Origin: Xanthobacteraceae bacterium
GTDB lineage: Bacteria; Pseudomonadota; Alphaproteobacteria; Rhizobiales; Xanthobacteraceae
Direction of reading: 5' to 3'
NCBI GenBank assembly: GCA_019635635.1
Contig: JAHBZB010000001.1
Span: 1,364,001-1,428,000, forward strand
DNA length: 64,000 nt
Positions 37,428-46,957 of the stretch are shown here, one piece after another. The notes under the pieces were generated by a model, which did not search any database, was not told where the DNA came from, and was given only the letters and a program-made list of their open reading frames with translations. The stretch's first letter is position 1; each line of letters opens with the position of its first letter. Made by a program: the position numbers and the translations under genes.

Positions 37428-38672
37428 TCAGTGCTGCGCGTTTTGCTGTTGACTGGCGGGCGCCACTTCGACGATCTGCTCTTCGCGCACGAAGTCCTGG
37501 CCCTGCACAATCACGCGGGTGCCGTTGTCGATACCCTTGACCCACATGAACTGCTGCTGGTCGTCGACGAGCTCGACCGGAACGAAGATCACCTTGTTTT
37601 CCGCGGTGACGGCGCGAACACCGAGCTTGCCCTGCGCGGAGAATACGAGCGCAGAGCGCGGCACCTTGGTCGCCTGCACATGCGCGAGCAGGATCGCGAC
37701 TTCGGTGGTGATGCCGTCGGGGATCTTGTTGTCCGGGTTCGCAGCTTCGATATCGACTCGATAGGTGCGGGTGGTCGCGGCCGCGCTCTTCGAGATATAG
37801 CGGACCTTGCCCTTCACGACGTCGCCGGTGACGAGGCGCAGTTCGGCAGGCTCGCCCACGCGAACGCCACCGAGCCGCTTTTCGGAGACTTCGACGATCA
37901 CCACGATCGGATCGAGCGAGATCATCTGCGCGATTTCGTTGGCGCCGGTGGCGCCGGCGCCCATCGAAGGCATCAGCATCAGGAATTGGCCCTGTTCGGC
38001 CGAAACCTGGTTCACGACGCCGTCCCATGGTGCGACGATACGGATGCGCTCGGCTTCCGCTTCCGCCTGCGCGAGTGCCGCTTCGGCGGCGCGAAGCTGG
38101 GATGCGATGCTGTTTGCATCGAGCTTCGGCAAGTTGCCTTGCTCGATCAGCTTGGTGCGGGCCTCGAACTCGGCCTTGCGCTGCTGCACAAGCGCGCGCG
38201 CCTGCTTCAACTGCGCGTTGCGGCCGTCATCGGTAAGGATTGCAAGCACGTCGCCGGCCTTCACGCGGTCGCCGCGCTTGACGCGCAGTTCGCTGACGAT
38301 GGCTTGCGTGCGTGCGACGATCGAAACCTTCTTGTCGGCCTCGGTGCGGCCGGAAAGAAGCAGCCTTGGCTGGTAATCTTCGAGCCGGGTTTCGAGCACG
38401 GCGACGCGGAATTTCTGCGCTGCCTCCTGCGCCGCGTTCTGCACGGGTGCCTGATGGTGCGGCAGCAGCATGCCCGAACCGATCCAGAGCAGCGCCAGCG
38501 CGACAAGTGCGATTGCGGCGAGCTTGCTGCCTTTCAGTGGACTCTTTTCGTAGAGCGCGCGGACGCGTTTGCGAATCGGTTCTGCCGCGGAGGCAAGGGA
38601 GCGGAAGCCCTGCTTTGCCTCGGTAAGCGCAAAGCGGAGGTTCTTTCTGGTGCGTTCGAAATTACCGTGCAT
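37428..38672 (-). CDS. Efflux RND transporter periplasmic adaptor (membrane fusion protein)
   Basis: The 414-residue product has an unusually long N-terminal cytoplasmic segment (about 50 residues) before the membrane anchor at about 51-70. A lipoyl/hairpin domain (VSIVARTQAIVSELRVKRGDRVKAGD and VVAPWDGVVNQV-like IRIVAPWDGVVNQVSAEQG) and the beta-barrel region follow. It is the usual partner of the pump encoded just downstream. Only 2 nt separate its ATG from the TetR stop. Confidence 0.9.
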   Translation of the reverse strand: MHGNFERTRKNLRFALTEAKQGFRSLASAAEPIRKRVRALYEKSPLKGSKLAAIALVALALLWIGSGMLLPHHQAPVQNAAQEAAQKFRVAVLETRLEDYQPRLLLSGRTEADKKVSIVARTQAIVSELRVKRGDRVKAGDVLAILTDDGRNAQLKQARALVQQRKAEFEARTKLIEQGNLPKLDANSIASQLRAAEAALAQAEAEAERIRIVAPWDGVVNQVSAEQGQFLMLMPSMGAGATGANEIAQMISLDPIVVIVEVSEKRLGGVRVGEPAELRLVTGDVVKGKVRYISKSAAATTRTYRVDIEAANPDNKIPDGITTEVAILLAHVQATKVPRSALVFSAQGKLGVRAVTAENKVIFVPVELVDDQQQFMWVKGIDNGTRVIVQGQDFVREEQIVEVAPASQQQNAQH

Positions 38673-38674
38673 GT

Positions 38675-39319
38675 CTATTCTCCGGCGGCCGGTTGGCCCG
38701 CCATTGCGGACTTCGATTTGTAATTTTCGGGTTCGGTAAGCAGGAAATGCGTCACCGATAGCAGCGTGGGCAGAACGGTTTCGGCGTCGAATTCGGGATC
38801 GACGGCGCGCCGCCAGTAGAGACCATCGACCAGCGCCATCAGCATGGTCGCGGCGATTTCCAGATCGACTTCGGGTGGAATGTCGCCGCGCGCGACGGCA
38901 GAGCGCAGCACGTTCAACATGCCGGCTTTCACTTCCTGTTCGACGCCTTCGTATATCTTCGCGATCTCGGGATTGCGCCTGCTCTCCGCCTTGATCTCGG
39001 CATGGAGGCAGACTTCCTCGTCGCTCTCTTCGACGATGTAGCGGCGCGCGGCGAGGGCGAGCGCCTGGAAGAAATCCGGCGCCTCCACGATGGCCTGAAA
39101 CTTCTCGGCGACGTCGGCGCGATCCTGCTCGGCGATGCCGGCGATGATCGCTTCTTTGGAAGGGAAGTAGCGGTAGAGGCTGCCCGGGCTCATCTGCGCC
39201 TCGGCGCAGATTTCCTGCATCGAGGCCCCGTGGAAGCCGCGCCGCGAAAAGCAGTTCTTGGCCGCGAGCAGGATTTCTTCGCGGCGATCCGTTTGGGGTC
39301 TCGGCCTGGGGCGGCTCAT
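38675..39319 (-). CDS. TetR family regulator of the RND efflux operon
   Basis: The 214-residue product begins MSRPRPRPQTDRREEILLAA and has the TetR helix-turn-helix FHGASMQEICAEAQMSPGSL YRYFPSKEAI (given in two parts, about residues 30-60). ATG 39319 is used because an earlier in-frame ATG lies within the presumed promoter. It is the first gene of the regulator-adaptor-pump operon, so it probably represses its own transcript until an inducer is bound. A palindrome at 39367-39382 is the likely operator. Confidence 0.9.
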   Translation of the reverse strand: MSRPRPRPQTDRREEILLAAKNCFSRRGFHGASMQEICAEAQMSPGSLYRYFPSKEAIIAGIAEQDRADVAEKFQAIVEAPDFFQALALAARRYIVEESDEEVCLHAEIKAESRRNPEIAKIYEGVEQEVKAGMLNVLRSAVARGDIPPEVDLEIAATMLMALVDGLYWRRAVDPEFDAETVLPTLLSVTHFLLTEPENYKSKSAMAGQPAAGE

Positions 39320-39366
39320 TGTCTTTTCGTCCGATAGGGCAGCTTGGCGCTGCAATGCAGCATTAT

Positions 39367-39382
39367 GCGAATGAACGTTCGC
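39367..39382. promoter_or_regulatory. Candidate TetR operator of the efflux operon
   Basis: GCGAATGAACGTTCGC has 5-bp outer arms (GCGAA/TTCGC) around an inner GAACGTTC palindrome. It lies 47 nt upstream of the tetR start codon. Similar AACGTTCG-type sites are bound by AcrR-like regulators of efflux pumps. Confidence 0.6.
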
Positions 39383-39559
39383 TCGCAACGCGTGACCCAG
39401 ATATTCCCCTAGAAATCAGGAGTCAAATCGTCTCCGCCCTGTTCCAGCCCGGCAGGCCGCTCAGGGCAAAAAATGCTGCAACTGCGCGGTGTTACCCAAC
39501 ATGCTCCGCTTTTCGGCTTGACGGGCATGCGCTACGAATGTCGCTATACTCACTGGTAG

Positions 39560-40636
<1,077 letters not shown>

Positions 40637-40653
40637 AACAACGGCTGCAATCG

Positions 40654-40688
40654 TGACGGCCGCTGCGGGGAAGCAGCGGCCGTCATTT
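40654..40688 (+). terminator. Intercistronic hairpin between dctP and dctQ
   Basis: A perfect 13-bp stem, TGACGGCCGCTGC/GCAGCGGCCGTCA, with a GGGGAA loop is followed by only three T. It lies 17 nt after the dctP stop and 16 nt before the dctQ start. It probably acts as a leaky terminator or mRNA stabiliser giving more binding protein than permease. Confidence 0.65.
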
Positions 40689-40704
40689 AAAACGGGGGGC
40701 GGCT

Positions 40705-41253
40705 TTGCTTCGCAGCATTCTGCATCGCGTCGAGGACGGGTTGCTTGCCTTGATCCTCGCGACAATGACCCTGCTTACTTTTGTGCAGGTGGTTCTGCGC
40801 TACGGCTTTAACTCCGGATTTATCTGGGCACTTGAAGCGAATTTCTATCTGTTCGCCTGGCTGGTTCTGCTCGGCCTTGCCCACGGCGTTCGCACCCGCT
40901 CGCATATCGGTGTGGATACCGCGGTCAGCCTTTTTCCTCCGCGCGTCCGGCGCGTAATCGGCTTTCTGGTTCTGCTGCTGGTACTGCTCTATGCGGCAAT
41001 CATGCTCTACGGATCGTGGGCCTATATCGAGCGCCTGCGCATCATCGATATCGAGGCGGAAGACATTCCGGTGAAGCGCTGGATTCTGAGCCTTTGCATG
41101 CCGATCGGGTTTGCAATGCTGGGATACCGTCTGGCCCAAATGGGCTGGCGCATCGTCACCGGCAAGTCGGAAGGTTATGAACTCGCCGACGAAGCGGGCG
41201 ACCTGATCGACGAAAACGCCAATACGCCTCCCGAAGAGAGAGCAGCGCGATGA
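40705..41253 (+). CDS. dctQ: TRAP transporter small permease (DctQ)
   Basis: The 182-residue membrane protein has the four helices of DctQ, with ALEANFYLFAWLVLLGLAHG and VRTRSHIGVDTAVSLFPPRVRR as family blocks. It begins with TTG at 40705, with a G-rich site (GGGGGGCGG) upstream; no in-frame ATG is suitably placed. The stop overlaps the dctM start by 4 nt. Confidence 0.9.
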   Translation: MLRSILHRVEDGLLALILATMTLLTFVQVVLRYGFNSGFIWALEANFYLFAWLVLLGLAHGVRTRSHIGVDTAVSLFPPRVRRVIGFLVLLLVLLYAAIMLYGSWAYIERLRIIDIEAEDIPVKRWILSLCMPIGFAMLGYRLAQMGWRIVTGKSEGYELADEAGDLIDENANTPPEERAAR

Positions 41254-42542
41254 CAACGATCTTTCTGTTCACGGCGCTGTTCGCATTTCTGTTTCTCGGG
41301 ATGCCGATCGCGGTGGCGCTCGGCCTTTCGTCGTTGCTGACCATATTGCTGTTCGAGCCGGACAGCATGGCCTCGATGTCGTTGAAGTTTTTTCAGACGA
41401 TGGAGCAATTCACGCTGCTCGCGATTCCCTTCTTCATTCTGGCGGGCAACTTTCTGACCACCGGCGGCGTTGCGCGCCGCATGATCAATTTTGCGGTTGC
41501 CGCGGTCGGACACTTGCCGGGGGGTCTTGCGATCGCGTCGGTGCTGGCTTGTATGCTGTTCGCCGCCGTATCCGGTTCTTCGCCTGCGACCGTGGTCGCG
41601 ATCGGCTCCATCGTCATCGCGGGCATGGTGCGCACGGGATATACAAAGGAATTCGCGACCGGCGTCATCGTGAACGCCGGTACGCTCGGCATTCTCATTC
41701 CGCCTTCGATCGTGATGGTCGTCTATGGCGCTGCAACCGAAACTTCGGTCGGCCGCCTGTTTATGGCAGGCGTCGTCCCGGGGCTGCTTCTGGGCCTCGT
41801 ACTGATGACCGCGATCTACATCACGGCGAAAGTAAAGAATTTGCCACGGCAGCCGAAAGAGCCTTGGCCCGTACGGCTGCGGCTTTTCGGGCAGGCGTTC
41901 TGGGGGCTGCTGCTCATCTTTATCGTGATGGGCGGCATCTATGGGGGCATCTTCACGCCGACGGAAGCGGCGGCGGTGGCGGCGGTTTATGCCTTCATCT
42001 GCGCGGTTTTCATCTATCGGGATTTGAAGTTAACCGATGTCAGGCGTGTGCTGACGGATTCTGCGCGCGTCACCGTGATGCTGATGTTCATCATCGCGAA
42101 TGCGTTCCTGTTCTCGCACGTGCTGACGACGGCGCAGATTCCGCAAGGGGTCGCGCGCATCATTGCGGAAGCCAATCTGCAACCGTGGCAATTCCTGGTC
42201 ATCGCCAACATCATTCTGCTCATCGCCGGCAACTTCATGGAGCCGTCTTCGATCATCCTGATCACGGCGCCGATTTTGTTCCCGGCGGCGCAGCATCTCG
42301 GCATCGATCCGGTGCATCTTGGCATCGTCTATGTCGTCAACATGGAAATCGGCATGGTGACGCCGCCGGTGGGGCTCAACCTCTTCGTCGCATCGGGAAT
42401 CACCGGGATGCCGATCCTACGCGTCGCGCGGGCTTCGTTTCCCTGGCTCATGCTCCTGCTCTCATTTCTTATTGTTGTTACGTATGTGCCGGAAATTTCG
42501 CTATGGCTTCCGAACAAGGTTTTCGGGGTTGCGAAGCCATAG
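41250..42542 (+). CDS. dctM: TRAP transporter large permease (DctM)
   Basis: The 430-residue product has the 12-helix DctM fold, with FFILAGNFLTTGGVARRMINF, SGSSPATVVAIGSIV and IPPSIVMVVYGAATETSVG as conserved loops. With DctQ it forms the sodium- or proton-coupled channel that takes substrate from DctP. It starts at ATG 41250 inside the dctQ stop and is the last core gene before the tRNA-Lys insertion site. Confidence 0.94.
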   Translation: MTTIFLFTALFAFLFLGMPIAVALGLSSLLTILLFEPDSMASMSLKFFQTMEQFTLLAIPFFILAGNFLTTGGVARRMINFAVAAVGHLPGGLAIASVLACMLFAAVSGSSPATVVAIGSIVIAGMVRTGYTKEFATGVIVNAGTLGILIPPSIVMVVYGAATETSVGRLFMAGVVPGLLLGLVLMTAIYITAKVKNLPRQPKEPWPVRLRLFGQAFWGLLLIFIVMGGIYGGIFTPTEAAAVAAVYAFICAVFIYRDLKLTDVRRVLTDSARVTVMLMFIIANAFLFSHVLTTAQIPQGVARIIAEANLQPWQFLVIANIILLIAGNFMEPSSIILITAPILFPAAQHLGIDPVHLGIVYVVNMEIGMVTPPVGLNLFVASGITGMPILRVARASFPWLMLLLSFLIVVTYVPEISLWLPNKVFGVAKP

Positions 42543-42676
42543 GGTGGAGCCGTCAAAAGTGCTGGCGGACAAAGGATTCCAGGGCATTTTTGCCGGAATG
42601 CATGCTTTACAGGGCGGGGGTGCTTTGCTATCTCCGCCCGTCTCCGCGAGACCTGTTCTCGCGGCCCGATTGGTGC

Positions 42677-42752
<76 letters not shown>

Positions 42753-42820
42753 AATTTCTCAAAAATTGCAACGCATTGCCGAGACTGTTCTTCGACGGCT
42801 GGAGAACAAAGCGCGTCGGT

Positions 42821-43864
42821 TTACAGCTGGTTTACAGTTTTTGTTCGCTTTTCTTTCCGCTCAAGCTTCTTGATACCGCTCGTCGCAAGGCTCGCGCGGT
42901 CACCTAGATAGTGGCGGTCGAGAATTGTCGAGACGTCCTTCAGGCTGTGACCGGTGATGCTTGCGATCTCTTGGACGGTTGCGCCTGCGCGAGCGAGTTT
43001 CGTAACCGCTGTCCCGCGTAGATCGTGAAAAGTAAGCCCACTTACTCCCGCTCTTTTGCAAAGCTTTCTCCATGAAGTCCGGAATCCATCCGAGGTAAAT
43101 GCCTCTCCGCTCTTGCTCGTTAAGACGTAGAGGCTTTTTCGCTTGGTGCCTTCCAGCAGCGATTTAAGCGGCTTTGCAACGGAGACTGCGACGGGTCGAC
43201 CGGTCTTCGATTGTGTTAAGCGGATAGAGTTACCATCATAGTCGGACCAGCGGAGCTGAAGAAGGTCTCCCTGTCGCTGGCCTGTCCAAAGAGCGAGAGT
43301 CACCGCAAGGGTCATCTGTTCGTTTGCTACCGTGAGCAGCTTTGTCAGTTGGTCGTCGTTCCAAATATTATCCGCGCGGCTACCCGAATGCAGACGCCCG
43401 CCGCGCTCGCACGGGTTGGTTTCGATCCTGCCACGGTCCTTTGCGAATGACATCACCCGCGCCAACACTGTCCAGGCAAGGTCGGCTTTTCTAGGCGTTG
43501 CCACCATCTTGTCGCGCCATGCCTTGAACTCGCCGCGGACGCGCTTGTCGGCCAACGCTGCAACCGGCATATCGCCGAAGTCCGCTTCGATCAGCTTCAG
43601 ATAGGCTCCATAGGAGTGTCTGGTCGCCGCTGAAAGCCGGTTAAAATCAGCAGATGACCGATATTCCGCAACGAGGCTAAAGAGGGTTCCCGCTTGCGGC
43701 GTCTTTCGTGTGTCAACGGCTGCGGCGTACTCGGCGACAAATGCAGGGGAGTTCGGTTGCTGAACTAGGCGAGGGCCGCCGCGCCAAGCATAGTAGTAAG
43801 TCGTAGTCGAGCCGTCAGAAAGCCTTTTGCGGACTTTATGAATGCCCTTAAGGCTGACGCGCAT
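42821..43864 (-). CDS. int: Tyrosine integrase of the genomic island
   Basis: The 347-residue site-specific recombinase has a core-binding domain (about 65-160) and the catalytic residues Arg (LWTGQRQGDLLQLRW), Lys (LTQSKTGRPV), His-x-x-Arg (FHDLRGTAVTKL), His (TGHSLKDV) and the nucleophile Tyr in ILDRHYLGD. Its position next to the 3' end of tRNA-Lys, reading towards it, is typical of islands inserted in tRNA genes. It overlaps the excisionase-like gene by 17 nt. Confidence 0.94.
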   Translation of the reverse strand: MRVSLKGIHKVRKRLSDGSTTTYYYAWRGGPRLVQQPNSPAFVAEYAAAVDTRKTPQAGTLFSLVAEYRSSADFNRLSAATRHSYGAYLKLIEADFGDMPVAALADKRVRGEFKAWRDKMVATPRKADLAWTVLARVMSFAKDRGRIETNPCERGGRLHSGSRADNIWNDDQLTKLLTVANEQMTLAVTLALWTGQRQGDLLQLRWSDYDGNSIRLTQSKTGRPVAVSVAKPLKSLLEGTKRKSLYVLTSKSGEAFTSDGFRTSWRKLCKRAGVSGLTFHDLRGTAVTKLARAGATVQEIASITGHSLKDVSTILDRHYLGDRASLATSGIKKLERKEKRTKTVNQL

Positions 43865-44099
43865 TGCGTGCCTCCTTCCACCGATCCAGTGCGTTGACTC
43901 GCGATTCGTGGATGCCACTGATGCGATCCAACGCAGCGTCAATTGCGCGTTGGTCCCAGCGGTTCGTGCGCGGGATCGGCGACGGTAAAATCCCTTCGCT
44001 TATCCATCGTGAAAAAGTCGTCGGGGATACATTGCAATATCTTGCGGCTTGAAAACGCGTCAGCAAGCGAGGTTTCGAGGTATCGATTCTATCAAGCAT
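43848..44099 (-). CDS. Excisionase-like MerR-type helix-turn-helix protein
   Basis: The 83-residue product begins MLDRIDTSKPRLLTRFQAAR and has a winged-helix pattern of the excisionase/AlpA kind: AARYCNVSPTTFSRWISEGI, then LPSPIPRTNRWDQRAIDAAL. Such small proteins direct excision by the integrase. It is encoded directly upstream of int with overlapping ends, which supports that role. Confidence 0.78.
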   Translation of the reverse strand: MLDRIDTSKPRLLTRFQAARYCNVSPTTFSRWISEGILPSPIPRTNRWDQRAIDAALDRISGIHESRVNALDRWKEARNARQP

Positions 44100-44145
44100 G
44101 CGGAATTCCTTTCTCCGCAATGCGATTTACAGCTGGGAACATTCG

Positions 44146-44266
44146 CTAAGACGCTAAGACGTTCATGACATTTCACTTGCTGACATCCAATGAATTCTTA
44201 GCGTCTTAGATTGTTAAGACGAGATCCATCTTAGTTATGGATATTTGTTCATCGAACGCGTCTTAG
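44146..44266. repeat. CTAAGAC box cluster (five copies, both orientations)
   Basis: CTAAGAC occurs at 44146-44152 and 44154-44160, its complement GTCTTAG at 44203-44209 and 44260-44266, and TTAAGAC at 44214-44220. The cluster is AT-rich and lies between the excisionase-like start and the palindromic iterons. It probably holds binding sites for a replication or control protein of the element. Confidence 0.7.
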
Positions 44267-44276
44267 GATCTTATCG

Positions 44277-44395
44277 AAACATAACTTGAGATGTGCTGAA
44301 GCATATCTTGGGAGATGCTTTCCGGATAAGCACAACTCAAAATATGCTTCAGCATAACTCAAGTCATGCTTAGTAATCGCGAAGCATAACTTTTG
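44277..44395. repeat. Palindromic iteron array (about five units of 22-25 bp)
   Basis: Successive units read AACATAACTTGAGATGTGCT, AAGCATATCTTGGGAGATGC, AAGCACAACTCAAAATATGC, AGCATAACTCAAGTCATGCT and a final half AAGCATAACTTTT. Each unit is itself an imperfect inverted repeat (AGCAT...ATGCT). The spacing of about 25 bp and AT-richness resemble plasmid iterons. The array lies 157 nt before the RepA-like ATPase gene. The stretch 44100-44551 holds no convincing gene. Confidence 0.7.
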
Positions 44396-44551
44396 CCTCT
44401 TCGTCTGATGACACTTCGAGTTGTTCTCGGATATCATTGTTGCACTGGCGCGCATCAAGAGCGTCAGCACCATCTTCAATACTGTAAATTGAATCCAGCG
44501 AGCAGCGCAGTGCTGCTTGCTGAAGCTCATTAGAGAATCAAGGAAACTGAA

Positions 44552-45724
44552 ATGAGAAAATCAAAATCTACCAGTCCATTTCTTCGGGCCGATAAAATTA
44601 AGCAGGCCCCGGTATCGTGGTTGCTGCCGAAATTCATCGCCTACGGCCATCTGTCACTAATTGCCGGTGACCCAGGTGTTGGAAAATCGCACTTAGTTGT
44701 CGATCTTATTGCCCGGCTCTCGCGCGGTTTAAAAATTCCGGGGCAGGCGGGCAAGAAATTCGGTCGCCAAGCGGCCTTACTTGTTTCCTTGGAAGACGCT
44801 GAAGGAAATACTGCTTTGCGTCTGGCTGCTGCCAAGGCGGGCATGAAAAAGGTGCGCGTTTTCAACCGGGATGCTGTGCCTGCCGAACCGTCAGTGCAGA
44901 AATTTCTTGGTTTCTTGGAAGGTGTTTTGGTATCTGACACCAACGCTCGCTTGGTTGTGGTCGATACAATCGCTGCGGTCTGTGAGTTGTTCGGGAACAA
45001 GAAGAACGCATTGGCCGAGCTGATGTTCGGGTTGAGCCGTCTGGCAGCGGATTATAGCGTCGCCATTGTGGGCGTAACGCATCTGACTAAGTCCGCTCAA
45101 CCTAGTAGCGTAGCGAATGTACTCGGTTCGATTAAAGTCAACGCTGGCGTGCGCGCAGTATTGCAACTCAGCCGTAGTTATGATGGGCATCACTGCTTTC
45201 TCTGGCCGTTGAAGAACAACCTCGGGACGGATAAGCAGGGACTGCGGTTTCGTATTGCAGACGTTCACGGCGCCAAAGGCCGTTCGGTTTCAAAGATCTT
45301 CTGGACGAAGGGCCTCATGGACGTGGCGCGCATTAAAGCCGCGATAGCGGCCCCGTCAGCACTGAGCAGCGCGGTGAAAAAGATAAAACCGGTATTGAAA
45401 GGCCGCCGCAGCATCCCTTCAAAGATGTTGGAGCGAGAAGCAAAGCGACTTGGACTTTCGCCTGCGACTGCGAAAGCTGCTGCCAAGCAGTTGGGCTATG
45501 AATCAAAGCGAGTAAACGGAGCGGCGGCCAACGGATCATGGGATATGGTGAACAAGAATATTCCAGAGGAGAATGCGACGAAGAAAGACGCTCCATTTTC
45601 CTGCCGCCGAAAGTTCGGTCGCGGTAGCAGCGAAGATCACGCCAAGCCGGGAAAGCAGAAGAAGCGTGAGGAAGTTAAGCGCGGCCTGAAGAAGGTGGCT
45701 TCGTCTGACGACAGTGACTGGTAA
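44552..45724 (+). CDS. RepA-like AAA-family ATPase (RecA fold)
   Basis: The 390-residue protein has a RecA-type ATPase core of the AAA_25/RepA helicase kind: Walker A LIAGDPGVGKSHLVVDLIAR (about residues 36-55), a motif-1a-like LLVSLEDAEGNTALRL, Walker B ARLVVVDTIAAVCELF and sensor VGVTHLTKSAQPSSVANVLG. The C-terminal 120 residues are basic (LSPATAKAAAKQLGY looks like a DNA-binding helix pair). Hexameric RepA helicases start plasmid replication. With the iterons upstream it may serve replication of the excised element (inference). Confidence 0.82.
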   Translation: MRKSKSTSPFLRADKIKQAPVSWLLPKFIAYGHLSLIAGDPGVGKSHLVVDLIARLSRGLKIPGQAGKKFGRQAALLVSLEDAEGNTALRLAAAKAGMKKVRVFNRDAVPAEPSVQKFLGFLEGVLVSDTNARLVVVDTIAAVCELFGNKKNALAELMFGLSRLAADYSVAIVGVTHLTKSAQPSSVANVLGSIKVNAGVRAVLQLSRSYDGHHCFLWPLKNNLGTDKQGLRFRIADVHGAKGRSVSKIFWTKGLMDVARIKAAIAAPSALSSAVKKIKPVLKGRRSIPSKMLEREAKRLGLSPATAKAAAKQLGYESKRVNGAAANGSWDMVNKNIPEENATKKDAPFSCRRKFGRGSSEDHAKPGKQKKREEVKRGLKKVASSDDSDW

Positions 45725-45752
45725 TCGTCGTCTAAGGCTTTAAGGCAAAGAA

Positions 45753-45786
45753 GAAGGGCGGGCGCAATACGCACCCGCCCTTTTCC
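45753..45786 (+). terminator. Terminator after the RepA-like gene
   Basis: The stem AAGGGCGGG/CCCGCCCTT, extended by GCG/CGC around a short loop, is followed by TTCC. It lies 29 nt after the stop codon. The remaining 170 nt before the next gene hold nothing recognisable. Confidence 0.8.
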
Positions 45787-45959
45787 TTAGCGCCTTAGCA
45801 ATTGATCTCCGATGATTAGTTGGTTCGCCATCCCAGAGCGAATTCGTTGGCTCGCAGCACTCTAATTTCATGCTGTAAATAATCTGCGAGTGCTGGAAAG
45901 CCTGTCACTCACGTCTTGGGAAAGCCCAGACAGCGTCTACGACTCCCATAGGGGGAGAA

Positions 45960-46598
45960 GTGTGTCTAAAATCAAAAAATGAGATATCCCTGATGAAGAA
46001 AAATAACATTCAAGCAACTGTACAGAACATCGGATCGCACTACGTTCCGATCAAGGTATTGAATGCTATTAGGGATTATAAGAACTGGTTAAATGAATTA
46101 CGCGTGCAGGAATGGCGGGTTTATTACTTTGCAGCACTCTTCGAACATCTTGGTGTTTCGGAAACGCGCGTTGTGCCAGTCATGAAGAACGAGATTGCCA
46201 CACTGCAGGCAAGGATCCTTACTCGCTATTGCCGCAACCCTCATTCGTCGAAACCGAAGCCTATTTGGATCGTCGTTCCGGACAAACCGGTTTACAAGAA
46301 AAAGAAAATTCTTCGTGTGCATGCCTTTCGTGATCCGAATTACGGAATTCACATGAATGGCATTGTCGCTGTGCCTCCCAGCCATCTTTGCCGTTCAAGT
46401 ATGGGACTGAAAAAATTAGTTGAGGAAACTGGTGGGGAGTATTTTACGAAAGGAACAAGAATTGTTGATCTTCACTTCAAGCGTATTCGCGATGACTTGC
46501 AGAAGCCAGTCGATTATTCGTTCAAGCATGTGAAGCGAGGAACCTTCTCTATTGAAGATGATCTTTTGATCCTGCCGCGGCGCTCGCATGACGTGTAG
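45960..46598 (+). CDS. Unrecognised protein, possibly a degenerate HUH-type Rep
   Basis: The product is up to 212 residues from GTG 45960, or 201 from ATG 45993; GGGGGAG lies just before the first, and neither start is clear-cut. It is lysine-rich and lower in GC than the core genes. The segment DPNYGIHMNGIVAVPP (about residues 125-140) recalls the HUH motif of rolling-circle initiators with the second His missing. A later helix, LQKPVDYSFKHVKRG, recalls their Tyr-x3-Lys helix. No family is certain. Its place after the RepA-like gene is consistent with replication or mobilisation. Confidence 0.55.
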   Translation: MCLKSKNEISLMKKNNIQATVQNIGSHYVPIKVLNAIRDYKNWLNELRVQEWRVYYFAALFEHLGVSETRVVPVMKNEIATLQARILTRYCRNPHSSKPKPIWIVVPDKPVYKKKKILRVHAFRDPNYGIHMNGIVAVPPSHLCRSSMGLKKLVEETGGEYFTKGTRIVDLHFKRIRDDLQKPVDYSFKHVKRGTFSIEDDLLILPRRSHDV

Positions 46599-46622
46599 AT
46601 TGTTTGATTCCGGGGAAGCAAA

Positions 46623-46652
46623 AACGGCGGATGTTGTTATGCATCCGCCGTT
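46623..46652. terminator. Hairpin after the Rep-like gene
   Basis: A perfect 11-bp stem AACGGCGGATG/CATCCGCCGTT closes a TTGTTATG-type loop, 25 nt after the stop at 46598 and 34 nt from the stop of the convergent gene. There is no long T-run, so strength as a terminator is uncertain. Confidence 0.55.
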
Positions 46653-46685
46653 CGCCTCGTTCAGAGATTGTTACGCTGGGGAGCG

Positions 46686-46943
46686 TCAATCCCTGATGAG
46701 CTTGGTGATCCTTCCGCCGCCGCGATAGGTGGATTTGCTGTGAAGGAATTTTCCGCCGCCGCGTGTTTTGTCGGCGTAGGGGTAGCCAGCACCGTCCGCG
46801 GTGCGGTCGCCGAGCAGTCCGGCAGCGGAGTTCTGGAACAAGCCCAGCGGGTCCAGGAAGGGCGGCAGGGATAGAGGCTCTGCCCGCGCGAAGCAGTTGC
46901 TCAAAAGCAAAAGACCTAGTGCGAGGAGGGGGATCTTTTTCAT
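46686..46943 (-). CDS. Small secreted protein of unknown function
   Basis: The 85-residue product has a signal peptide MKKIPLLALGLLLLSNCFAR AEP (two parts) whose Cys17 lies in SNCFA and could be a weak lipobox. The mature part has LPPFLDPLGLFQNSAAGLLG and a Gly/Lys/Arg-rich end (RGGGKFLHSKSTYRGGG). ATG 46943 has a GAGAAAACACCC leader. It follows the ClpP-like gene by 14 nt and is probably co-transcribed with it. No family is known. Confidence 0.65.
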   Translation of the reverse strand: MKKIPLLALGLLLLSNCFARAEPLSLPPFLDPLGLFQNSAAGLLGDRTADGAGYPYADKTRGGGKFLHSKSTYRGGGRITKLIRD

Positions 46944-46957
46944 GGGTGTTTTCTCCG

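Noticed and set aside
44277-44395. CRISPR array
   Set aside because: The units are contiguous imperfect palindromes without unique spacers of constant length, and no cas gene is nearby.
44249-44530. A 93-codon open frame on the minus strand
   Set aside because: Most of it is the iteron array read as codons; its repeated peptide pattern follows the DNA repeats, and it has no ribosome site or family match.
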